5,000 nucleotides of DNA from CAZFRF01 sp964540925 (GTDB lineage Bacteria > Patescibacteriota > Microgenomatia > Levybacterales > UBA12049). Below the pieces are notes generated by a model that was not told where the DNA came from, did no database searches, and saw only the letters and a program-made list of their open reading frames with translations. The DNA lies in the NCBI GenBank assembly GCA_964540925.1, contig CAZIOR010000031.1, forward strand, positions 1 to 5,000, written 5' to 3'. The first letter of the stretch is position 1. Each line of letters opens with the position of its first letter. This document shows, in pieces, positions 1-5,000 of the stretch. The translations under genes and the position numbers were made by a program.

Positions 1-995
1 AGTCCAGCAGTTAAAAGTCCTTTAAGTTCATTTAAGATTGTATCTTCCGAAATCATGGGAAAAAGACTTTCAAAAGCTTGGTTTTGAAGATACCCTACTT
101 TCTGGATATATTCAATGATTTTTATTTGCCTTGGCGTTAGTAAAATTGGTGCTCCACCTAGCTTTTCTTTAAGCCTGGCATCAACGGAAATGCTTTCAAC
201 CTTTTCTCTAATTTTTTGTAGCTCGATTGCTAATCCTAAAGTGAAATATTCTAGCCAATTAGTTAAATCTCCTTCTTTTTTCTCAACACTTTGCAATGCA
301 TCATAATATGCCATCGCATCTCTATCAAAATATTCTTCTAATGCAAAAAACTTTTTAATATCATAACCTCTTAAATATAAAATTAATGTGGCAATTGCCC
401 GGGCAACTCTTCCGTTACCATCGACAAAAGGATGAATTCTGACAAATTCATAATGAACAATTCCGCTCTCCAAAATTGGATGAATATCTTGTTCTTGCGA
501 GCTTTCTATAAACGTCAAAAGTTCTTTAATTTGGAATGGAACAGCAATTGCTAAGGGTGGTCTAAAAGCAACTTCACCAGTATGACTATTTTTAATAACA
601 ACCTGTGTTTGTCTATAAAAACCTGATTGTTCAGGACTTAAAATCTTTTCAACAGTTATTTCATGAATTTTTTTAATTGTTTCTTCAGTGATTTTTGCGT
701 CACCAGTTACCGCAGATAAATATTCTAAAACCTTCCTATAGTTAATAACTTCTTGAATATCTCTGTCTCTTGCTGCGATCTCCTGCCCCATTAAAACTTT
801 CTCTGCTTGATTTAAATTTAATTCATTTCCCTCAATATGAGTTCCGTAATGAACGCTTCTAACCATAGCAGATTGTCTAAACTCTTTTTCAAAATATGGA
901 AGTAAGGGGGCGTGGTCAATAATTTCTTTTGAAGCTTCAATGCTACCTATATTTTTAAGTATCTTACTGGTAATTGAAAATTTAGGAATATACAT
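1..995 (-). CDS. Fic family protein (AMP-transferase) with C-terminal winged helix, C-terminus cut by window edge
   Basis: Fic proteins transfer AMP (sometimes another phosphate-containing group) from a nucleotide to hydroxyl side chains of target proteins in the cytoplasm. 331 residues are visible and the frame is open through position 1, so the C-terminus is missing. The N-terminus (MYIPKFSITSKIL) is typical of the multidomain bacterial Fic class. The canonical active site HPFVDGNGR is at residues 188-196, with His188 as the general base. An N-terminal inhibitory-helix motif, GTHIEGN, is at residues 51-57 with Glu55 kept. From about residue 286 (LTPRQIKIIEYI onward) the sequence looks like a winged helix-turn-helix, so it may bind DNA and control itself. 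The ATG at 995-993 was chosen because it begins the family-typical N-terminus; the next Met would remove that part. No Shine-Dalgarno is visible. It is divergent from the DUF5654 gene, 40 bp away. The family is certain; the target is unknown, and I see no antitoxin partner. Confidence 0.93.
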   Translation of the reverse strand, partial: MYIPKFSITSKILKNIGSIEASKEIIDHAPLLPYFEKEFRQSAMVRSVHYGTHIEGNELNLNQAEKVLMGQEIAARDRDIQEVINYRKVLEYLSAVTGDAKITEETIKKIHEITVEKILSPEQSGFYRQTQVVIKNSHTGEVAFRPPLAIAVPFQIKELLTFIESSQEQDIHPILESGIVHYEFVRIHPFVDGNGRVARAIATLILYLRGYDIKKFFALEEYFDRDAMAYYDALQSVEKKEGDLTNWLEYFTLGLAIELQKIREKVESISVDARLKEKLGGAPILLTPRQIKIIEYIQKVGYLQNQAFESLFPMISEDTILNELKGLLTAG

Positions 996-999
996 GAAC

Positions 1000-1028
1000 T
1001 TGAAATTAAAATCTTCAAGTAGTATTAT
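1000..1028 (+). promoter_or_regulatory. Candidate sigma70-like promoter giving a leaderless DUF5654 mRNA
   Basis: TTGAAA (1000-1005), a spacer of exactly 17 bp, and TATTAT (1023-1028) each match the consensus at 5/6. The normal start point, with the last -10 base at -7, would be 1035, one base before or at the ATG at 1036. The transcript would therefore have essentially no 5' leader, which fits the lack of a Shine-Dalgarno sequence there. This also supports choosing 1036 as the start codon over the upstream in-frame ATGs at 940 and 994, which lie upstream of the predicted start of transcription. Confidence 0.5.
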
Positions 1029-1033
1029 AGCAA
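1005..1033 (-). promoter_or_regulatory. Candidate sigma70-like promoter of the Fic gene
   Basis: Read on the minus strand, TTGCTA (1033-1028), a 17-bp spacer and TTTAAT (1010-1005) match the -35 and -10 consensus at 4/6 and 5/6. Transcription would start near 999, leaving a leader of only about 4 nt before the Fic ATG. The site overlaps the opposite-strand promoter at 1000-1028. In AT-rich DNA such matches arise easily, so this is a prediction supported mainly by exact spacing and location. Confidence 0.35.
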
Positions 1034-1035
1034 AT

Positions 1036-1314
1036 ATGCCGAAGAATTCCCGAACAAAAACAACTTCAGAAAAGAAATCTATCCAGAAAGAATTGTTAAA
1101 ACAAATGCTAACTTTAGCTACAAGTGGATTTGGATTAGTCGCAGCTCTTGCTTGGAATAGCTTAATTCAAGAATTTGTAAACTCCTATGTAAAAGCATTA
1201 CTTCCTCAAGGAAGTGGAATAATTTCTTTACTTATTTACGCTGTGATCGTTACGGTTTTAGCAGTACTTGTTACCTACCAACTATCTAGGCTCTCCGAAA
1301 AATTTAACTCCTAA
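1036..1314 (+). CDS. Small two-helix membrane protein, DUF5654-like
   Basis: This encodes 92 residues of unknown function. Residues 1-19 are hydrophilic and lysine-rich. A first hydrophobic segment spans about 24-46 and includes LTLATSGFGLVAALAWN; a loop follows with LLPQGSG (55-61), then a strong transmembrane helix at about 62-82 and a short charged tail. The pattern (KQxLTLATSGFGLVAALAWN, then the LLPQGSGIIS region) is one I recognise as the DUF5654 family, frequent in CPR genomes; that assignment is from memory. The frame stays open upstream to ATGs at 994 and 940. I prefer 1036 because those starts would run into the Fic gene and because the promoter ends just before 1036. No Shine-Dalgarno is present. 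It is the only plus-strand gene, divergent from Fic and convergent with gpsA, whose stop codon it overlaps. No signal peptide cleavage site is evident; both ends are probably on the same side of the membrane. Confidence 0.82.
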   Translation: MPKNSRTKTTSEKKSIQKELLKQMLTLATSGFGLVAALAWNSLIQEFVNSYVKALLPQGSGIISLLIYAVIVTVLAVLVTYQLSRLSEKFNS

Positions 1315-2180
1315 ATATTTCTTAAAAGTTTCAAAAATTCATGTTTAATATCAGTATCTTTAATCACGCTTTTAGCTACAAAATTGGCTAATTTCAAATT
1401 AACACCAGATAATTTTTCGAAATATGCAACTGAGCTAATTGTCGAGTATCCCTCTACTGTTTCGCCAATTTCTTTTAAAACTTCTAAATGATTTTTAGAA
1501 ACTAAACCTTTTCCAAATCTGAAATTCCTACTATTAACACTACTGCAGGTTAACATTAAATCCCCAACTGTTCCCGGTAACATATCCTCTGTAACTTCTA
1601 TATTTAAAGCTTTAGCAAGAGAATAAAACTCATCAATAGCTATTAGGATTACTTTTGTTTGAGTATTAGATTCAAATCCTAACCCACTTGCTATCCCACA
1701 GGCAATGGCGTAAACATTTTTAAATGCAGAAGAAAGCTCTAGGGCTTTTACTCCCTCGACCATTTTTACCCTGAAATAATCTGTTTCAAATAAACTTTTG
1801 ACTAACTCAACATGATCTTCTTTTACATATCCTATGTTTACTAAAGTAGGCATTTTAGCCATGATTTCTTTAGCAAAACCAGGACCAATCAGGGTAAAAT
1901 AATCTACTTTGCCTAAAATTTCTGTAACAATTTCGTATGGCAACTTATGAGTTTGCTCCTCTACGCCTTTAGAGCCATTAATAAAGATTATATTTTTAAG
2001 GTTTTTTCCATGAGTAGCTAATACATCTCGAATGACATTTGCAGGTAGACAATTAATTAGAATAGAATCGTCTAAAAGATCACTTCCAGGCTTCCAAAAT
2101 TCATAATTTTTCTTATTTTCCTTTAAAAGAGAAGCGATGGTCTTTCCCCACTGACCATCTCCTAGGACAATTATTTTCAT
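1311..2180 (-). CDS. gpsA: NAD(P)-dependent glycerol-3-phosphate dehydrogenase, minimal form
   Basis: GpsA reduces dihydroxyacetone phosphate to sn-glycerol 3-phosphate, the backbone of phospholipids, in the cytoplasm. The Rossmann loop GDGQWG is at residues 7-12. Lys71 lies in the family SKG motif and Lys154 in the ELSSAFKNVYAIA segment; these match the two active-site lysines. GTVGDLMLTC is at 203-212, followed by the substrate-phosphate motif SRN at 217-219, and VEGYST is at 242-247. At 289 residues it is shorter than the usual 330-340. Most of the loss is about 33 residues between Trp29 and the LPAN turn at 45-48, where E. coli GpsA has its long NxxxLPxVxFP segment. The usual ITRG after the catalytic helix is replaced by LIAID. 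The ATG overlaps the recF stop (ATGA), with a weak AGAGAA 3 nt upstream, so translation is probably coupled. Its TAG stop overlaps the convergent DUF5654 stop. The family is firm; preference for NADH or NADPH cannot be read. Confidence 0.9.
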   Translation of the reverse strand: MKIIVLGDGQWGKTIASLLKENKKNYEFWKPGSDLLDDSILINCLPANVIRDVLATHGKNLKNIIFINGSKGVEEQTHKLPYEIVTEILGKVDYFTLIGPGFAKEIMAKMPTLVNIGYVKEDHVELVKSLFETDYFRVKMVEGVKALELSSAFKNVYAIACGIASGLGFESNTQTKVILIAIDEFYSLAKALNIEVTEDMLPGTVGDLMLTCSSVNSRNFRFGKGLVSKNHLEVLKEIGETVEGYSTISSVAYFEKLSGVNLKLANFVAKSVIKDTDIKHEFLKLLRNI

Positions 2181-3106
2181 AGCTTCTCTAATTCTATCAC
2201 TTTAATTCCTTTTAAATATTTATTTGGCACAAACTCCTTATGCGTTGTAGTAATAATAGTCTGCTCACTACCGACTTTACCTAGGATTAAATTAATATGT
2301 CCTTCATCTAACTCAGAAAAGATATCGTCAAGTAAAAGTAAGGGTTTTTTGCCAATTTTTTCTTCAATAAATTTAATTTGTAATGATTTTAACTGTAAAA
2401 TAGCAAGCCTTTGCTGACCACGACTGCCAAAAGATTTAACATCATAAAGCTCTTTTTCTTTAACCATTTGAATAACAAAATCATCTCGATGTGGACCAAC
2501 TAAAGTAACTGCTGAAGCAATTTCCGCAGCCTCATACTGCTCTAGCCTCTCTTTCGAAATCTCACTTTTGTCATAGAGGAGTTCAAATTCAAAAATATCC
2601 TTGCTATTTTTATTTACAAATTTTATAAANNNNNNNNNNNNNNNNNNNNNNNNNNNNNNNNNNNNNNNNNNNNNNNNNNNNNNNNNNNNNNNNNNNNNNN
2701 NNNNNNNNNNNNNNNNNNNNNNNNNNNNNATAATGTCTAAATCTGCTGGAGAAAATAAAACTGATATTAAATTTGCTGCAAAATCTGCGCGTCTTTTAGC
2801 AACACCATTAATTAAAAACTTTTTATACTGACTTTTTACTCCACTAACATAACCGTTTGTCAAAACTACTTCTAAATTTAAATCATCAATTTTTGCTTTT
2901 ACTCTTCCCACTTCTTTACCCAAGGAAAGCATTTGAATATCTTTATCAGTCTTAAAACTTTTACCCGTAGAGATTAAGAAAATGGCTTCAATAATATTTG
3001 TTTTGCCAATTGTATTTGGACCAACAATTAAAGTTGTATTTTCAGAAAATTCAAACTCCTTGGCTTTGTAGCTTCTAAAATTTTGCAGACTAATTGAGTG
3101 TAGCAT
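2177..3106 (-). CDS. recF: DNA replication and repair protein RecF, interrupted by an assembly gap
   Basis: RecF is an SMC-like ATPase that acts with RecO and RecR to load RecA at single-strand gaps and stalled forks. Walker A is GPNTIGKTN at residues 29-37. VGPHRDDF occurs after the gap. The ABC signature FGSRGQQR lies about 23 residues before Walker B, LLLLDDIFSELD, and a TTTH follows. The frame is open from ATG 3106 to TGA 2177 only because 100 N happen to preserve phase. The gap removes the coiled-coil arm that begins with the usual RRRFLD motif. With 309 residues as written, including 34 unknown, it is about 50-60 shorter than normal RecF (around 360-370); I attribute most of this to an undersized gap. 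The gene starts 5 bp after the pyrH stop, with no clear Shine-Dalgarno, and its TGA overlaps the gpsA ATG. It sits with pyrH and gpsA, away from the classical dnaA-dnaN setting. Confidence 0.92.
   Translation of the reverse strand: MLHSISLQNFRSYKAKEFEFSENTTLIVGPNTIGKTNIIEAIFLISTGKSFKTDKDIQMLSLGKEVGRVKAKIDDLNLEVVLTNGYVSGVKSQYKKFLINGVAKRRADFAANLISVLFSPADLDIXXXXXXXXXXXXXXXXXXXXXXXXXXXXXXXXXXFIKFVNKNSKDIFEFELLYDKSEISKERLEQYEAAEIASAVTLVGPHRDDFVIQMVKEKELYDVKSFGSRGQQRLAILQLKSLQIKFIEEKIGKKPLLLLDDIFSELDEGHINLILGKVGSEQTIITTTHKEFVPNKYLKGIKVIELEKL
2630..2729. other. Assembly gap of exactly 100 N inside recF
   Basis: Exactly 100 unknown bases interrupt recF after the residues PADLDI and before FIKFVNKN on the coding strand. 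A round 100 is the standard placeholder for a scaffold join of unknown length. In Bacillus subtilis RecF roughly 95 residues separate the equivalents of PEDLNL and the strand matching FEFELLYD; here only about 46 codons fit, 34 of them unknown. The real missing DNA is therefore probably about 250-270 bp. Confidence 0.97.
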
Positions 3107-3111
3107 TGAGG

Positions 3112-3813
3112 CTATTCTATCACAGTTCCAACAAAGTCTTTGTCCTCTAAGTAGTTCTCTACGTTTTTAAAATCATGACCTGATAATACTGCTACTTTTA
3201 CTCCTAATTCTTGCGCTTTTTTAGCAGCAACGGGATCAAAAGGAGCATTTAATCCAGGAATCCATTTGTCCCCTACTATTTTTCTAAACTCACTCCATTT
3301 TATTTTATCAATTGGTTTTGCGTTTTTATCTTTTTTGGGATCTTTATCATAAACCTTATCGATGTTTGAAAGATTAATAATACTTCTAACGTTATAATCC
3401 TCACATAAAAGTACTGCATCAAAATCTGTTGACCAACCTGGTTTCCATCCAGAGGCAATAACCACAGGCTCTGTAGCCTTTCTAATGATGTCGTAGTGCT
3501 TAATAATGAATGGATGAGCTATATCCCTAAAGATTGTTCTAAGTAAATGCGCATTAAGCCTTGTAGCGTGAATACCTAACCAATCTAAATCGTCAGGTGT
3601 AAGTTCGTGATGAATGACGTTTCTTGCGGCTGACTGATAGTGCCTAGTGGTTATTCCTCCTCCTGCGACCAAAAAAAACTGGCGATTCTTGTTTTGCGCC
3701 AGTTGTTCTCTTATAAATTTATTTAAATTAGCTAAAAACTTAGTATCAATCCCTCCGTCAGGGACGATTAATGATCCTCCTATGGACATGACAATCTTAT
3801 CGCTGTAAGCCAT
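3112..3813 (-). CDS. pyrH: UMP kinase, archaeal-like amino-acid-kinase fold
   Basis: UMP kinase phosphorylates UMP to UDP with ATP, supplying pyrimidine nucleotides for RNA, DNA and sugar-nucleotide synthesis. The 233 residues cover the whole amino-acid-kinase fold. MSIGGSLIVPDGG at residues 9-21 forms the N-terminal phosphate loop and VAGGG at 49-53 the second glycine loop. DWLGIHATRLNAHLLR is at 77-92, the UMP-site region GWKPGWSTDFDA at 122-133, and the nucleotide-site stretch NLSNIDKVYDKDPKK at 147-161. PFDPVAAKKAQELG is at 191-204. The SIGGS start and GWKPGWSTD resemble archaeal UMP kinases more than the E. coli type, a form I associate with CPR bacteria. The ATG at 3813-3811 begins right before the first strand (KIVMSIGG); no Shine-Dalgarno is visible. 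It follows a 52-bp spacer with a promoter candidate and is followed 5 bp later by recF, so it probably leads the pyrH-recF-gpsA operon. A related small-molecule kinase is possible but less likely. Confidence 0.88.
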   Translation of the reverse strand: MAYSDKIVMSIGGSLIVPDGGIDTKFLANLNKFIREQLAQNKNRQFFLVAGGGITTRHYQSAARNVIHHELTPDDLDWLGIHATRLNAHLLRTIFRDIAHPFIIKHYDIIRKATEPVVIASGWKPGWSTDFDAVLLCEDYNVRSIINLSNIDKVYDKDPKKDKNAKPIDKIKWSEFRKIVGDKWIPGLNAPFDPVAAKKAQELGVKVAVLSGHDFKNVENYLEDKDFVGTVIE

Positions 3814-3833
3814 AATTAATGATTCAAGGATTA

Positions 3834-3862
3834 ATACTACGGGAATATTAGATAAAGGTCAA
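3834..3862 (-). promoter_or_regulatory. Candidate promoter of the pyrH-recF-gpsA operon
   Basis: On the minus strand TTGACC (3862-3857, 5/6 to the -35 consensus), an exact 17-bp spacer and TAGTAT (3839-3834, 4/6 to the -10 consensus) fill the only spacer in the minus-strand gene run. The predicted start is near 3828, giving a leader of about 15 nt with no Shine-Dalgarno. Two ATTAAT copies (3815-3820 and 3830-3835) flank the start point. The rest of the 52-bp spacer shows no terminator hairpin, so transcripts from the fpg side may also read through. Confidence 0.45.
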
Positions 3863-3865
3863 GGT

Positions 3866-4732
3866 CTATTTCTGATGCTTCGGACAAAAAAATGTTCCCC
3901 TGCCACCTAAGAAAATCTTTTCTATTTTTCCTCCGCAAATACTACATTTTTCACCTTTTTTGGAATAGGCTAAAAAGTGATTTTGATACTGACCATCTTC
4001 ACCTAAGGCATTAACATAGGTAAGTTCTGATGCTCCACCATATTTTAATCCTTTATGTAAAACTGTAAGTAAAGAATCAAAGAGAGTTTTAACTTCTTTT
4101 TTAGATAAACTCTTAGCGGGTCTTTTGGGATTTATGCCTGCTAAAAACAACCCATCATTAGCATAAATATTCCCTATTCCCCCAATTCGTTTTTGATCCA
4201 TAATCAATACTTTTACAGCCAAGGATGACTTAGATAAAATAGCTTCAAACTGCTCTAAAGTTAAAGGATCTTGACCTGAAGATGGAATTGGCTCTGGACC
4301 TAATTCTTTAAAAAAGGAAAGACTGTGTAAATCGCTTGTTTTAACAATTTTAAGCCACCCAAATTGACGAATATCGTTGTAATAAAGCATTGCTCCTTTA
4401 TCGAGGGTAAAAATTACATGAGTAAACTTATTAGGAATAGTGCCTACTTTTTTAGGAGATAAATGAATATTGCGATTCTTAATAAAAGCAAGATCATTAA
4501 CAATGAGTTGTCCAGTCATTTTAATATGAATTGCTAAGGAATAACCATTTGCAAAATTAATAACTAAACCTTTTCCAAATCTATTAACTGAAATTATTTT
4601 TGAATCTAAAATCAAACTGGTATCGCCTGCAAAAATACGCTTTAATTTAACCTCTATGCTCTCTATCTTGTGACCAACTAAATATTTCTGAAGACCAAGT
4701 CTAATTGTCTCTACTTCTGGAAGCTCAGGCAT
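3866..4732 (-). CDS. mutM: Formamidopyrimidine-DNA glycosylase (Fpg/MutM)
   Basis: Fpg removes 8-oxoguanine and formamidopyrimidines from DNA and nicks the resulting abasic site by beta,delta-elimination. The mature N-terminus MPELPEVET carries the catalytic Pro2 with Glu3. Lys54 sits in RFGKGL. The void-filling triad is present as Met72 (KMTGQL), Arg122 and Phe124 (NDIRQFG). The helix-two-turn-helix motif GIGNIYAND is at residues 185-193. The C-terminal zinc finger has Cys263, Cys266, Cys283 and, in place of the usual fourth cysteine, His286 (FCPKHQK); Arg278 in RGT is kept. At 288 residues it is longer than E. coli Fpg (269), partly from about 15 extra residues near 84-101. The ATG is fixed by the need for Pro2 and overlaps the preceding glycosyltransferase by 8 bp. 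AAGGAG is present 13 nt upstream, farther than ideal. Pro2 with a zinc finger and RGTFFCP fits Fpg better than Nei. Confidence 0.95.
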   Translation of the reverse strand: MPELPEVETIRLGLQKYLVGHKIESIEVKLKRIFAGDTSLILDSKIISVNRFGKGLVINFANGYSLAIHIKMTGQLIVNDLAFIKNRNIHLSPKKVGTIPNKFTHVIFTLDKGAMLYYNDIRQFGWLKIVKTSDLHSLSFFKELGPEPIPSSGQDPLTLEQFEAILSKSSLAVKVLIMDQKRIGGIGNIYANDGLFLAGINPKRPAKSLSKKEVKTLFDSLLTVLHKGLKYGGASELTYVNALGEDGQYQNHFLAYSKKGEKCSICGGKIEKIFLGGRGTFFCPKHQK

Positions 4733-5000
4733 GGTTTTCTACAAACTCCTTCATCTGCCTTACGAATCTTTCCTTACTAAATTTAGCAGCTTGTTTTTCA
4801 CAAGCTTCACTATCTATTTTCATAGATTCAAATTTAGTAATAGCATTTACTAAACCATCGACTGAATAATCATCAAAAAGTACTCCTGTTTTACCATTCC
4901 TAACAGTTTCCTTATACCCTCCTCCATTAAAAGCAATAACCGGAGCGCCACACATCATGGCTTCAACAGGAGTTATCCCAAAATCTTCATCTTTAGATAA
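4725..5000 (-). CDS. Glycosyltransferase, GT4 (group 1) type, C-terminal part only
   Basis: Ninety-one C-terminal residues are visible; the frame is open to the right edge, so the N-terminal acceptor domain is outside. The segment starts LSKDEDFGITPVEAMMCGAP and contains the EX7E motif (EDFGITPVE) followed by GAPVIAFNGGGYKETV, the classical nucleotide-sugar binding region of the C-terminal Rossmann domain in retaining GT-B enzymes. NGKTGVLFDDYSVDGLVNAI and a terminal helix (FSKERFVRQMKEFVENH) complete the domain. Such enzymes add sugars from UDP-, GDP- or ADP-sugars to lipids, cell-surface polysaccharides or other acceptors at the inner membrane face. The ATG at 4958 lies inside the domain and is not the true start. 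The gene overlaps fpg by 8 bp (TGA at 4727-4725), so the two are probably cotranscribed. Donor and acceptor cannot be deduced from this part. Confidence 0.9.
   Translation of the reverse strand, partial: LSKDEDFGITPVEAMMCGAPVIAFNGGGYKETVRNGKTGVLFDDYSVDGLVNAITKFESMKIDSEACEKQAAKFSKERFVRQMKEFVENHA
4746..4751 (-). promoter_or_regulatory. mutM: Shine-Dalgarno-like AAGGAG upstream of fpg
   Basis: The minus strand reads AAGGAG inside the end of the glycosyltransferase gene, 13 nt before the fpg ATG. The spacing is longer than the usual 5-9 nt, and the match also encodes Lys-Glu of the upstream protein, so it may be coincidental. It is the best Shine-Dalgarno match near any start in the window. Confidence 0.3.

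Noticed and set aside
115..306. 63-codon plus-strand open frame
   Set aside because: It lies entirely antisense to the well-supported Fic gene, has no recognisable domain, and its composition is that of a shadow frame.
1..995. Fic as part of a toxin-antitoxin pair
   Set aside because: The inhibitory helix is within the same protein, and the neighbouring DUF5654 product is a membrane protein with no antitoxin motif. The side beyond position 1 cannot be seen.
940..1035. Longer N-terminus for the DUF5654 protein from ATG 940 or 994
   Set aside because: It would overlap the Fic start region, lies upstream of the predicted transcription start, and adds residues without family character.
2177..2179. 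TGA recoded as glycine (code 25)
   Set aside because: TGA occurs only at gene ends (recF and the glycosyltransferase) in coupled overlaps, and none of the coding frames has an internal TGA.
2601..2831. 76-codon plus-strand open frame
   Set aside because: It is antisense to recF and open only because the 100 N contain no stop codon.
2177..3106. recF as a truncated pseudogene
   Set aside because: All ATPase motifs are intact on both sides and the shortening coincides exactly with the N run, so assembly is the simpler cause.
3814..3865. Terminator or small RNA in the fpg-pyrH spacer
   Set aside because: No GC-rich stem followed by a T run on either strand; only promoter-like elements are visible.
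4725..4958. Stand-alone 77-residue gene starting at ATG 4958
   Set aside because: The frame continues to the window edge and encodes the first part of the EX7E motif upstream of that Met, so this is an internal codon of a glycosyltransferase.

Overview
The window is AT-rich and tightly packed. It most resembles a Candidate Phyla Radiation (Patescibacteria) genome, probably from the Microgenomates side. The grounds are protein character: a small two-helix membrane protein of the DUF5654 type, a UMP kinase of the archaeal-like form common in these bacteria, a very short GpsA, and an Fpg with a CPR-style insertion and a C-C-C-H zinc finger. Most starts also lack a clear Shine-Dalgarno sequence. 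TGA serves as a normal stop (recF and the glycosyltransferase end on it, and no reading frame contains an internal TGA), which argues against the code-25 lineages Gracilibacteria and Absconditabacteria. Taxonomy is inference; there is no rRNA or tRNA gene here.

Layout, left to right. Positions 1-995 (minus) hold most of a Fic-family AMP-transferase with a C-terminal winged helix; its C-terminus lies beyond the left edge. A divergent intergenic stretch of 40 bp follows, with sigma70-like promoter candidates on both strands. The plus-strand one would give an essentially leaderless mRNA for the DUF5654 protein (1036-1314), the only plus-strand gene. Its TAA stop overlaps the TAG stop of the convergent gpsA (1311-2180, minus).

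The rest is minus strand and is transcribed from right to left. A GT4-type glycosyltransferase enters from the right edge (4725-5000) and overlaps mutM/fpg (3866-4732) by 8 bp. After a 52-bp spacer with a candidate promoter come pyrH (3112-3813), recF (2177-3106) and gpsA. The spacing there is 5 bp and then an ATGA overlap, so pyrH-recF-gpsA is very likely one translationally coupled operon. It joins nucleotide supply (UMP to UDP), gap repair (RecF) and glycerol-3-phosphate supply (GpsA). Fpg upstream adds oxidised-base repair.

The assembly has a run of exactly 100 N (2630-2729) inside recF. This is a scaffolding placeholder. Compared with normal RecF proteins about 50 residues are missing, so the true gap is probably near 250-270 bp.

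I see no mobile element, CRISPR array, RNA gene or convincing new multi-gene system. The best leads are the leaderless promoter layout, the minimal GpsA, the uncharacterised DUF5654 protein paired divergently with Fic, and the variant inhibitory motif of the Fic protein.
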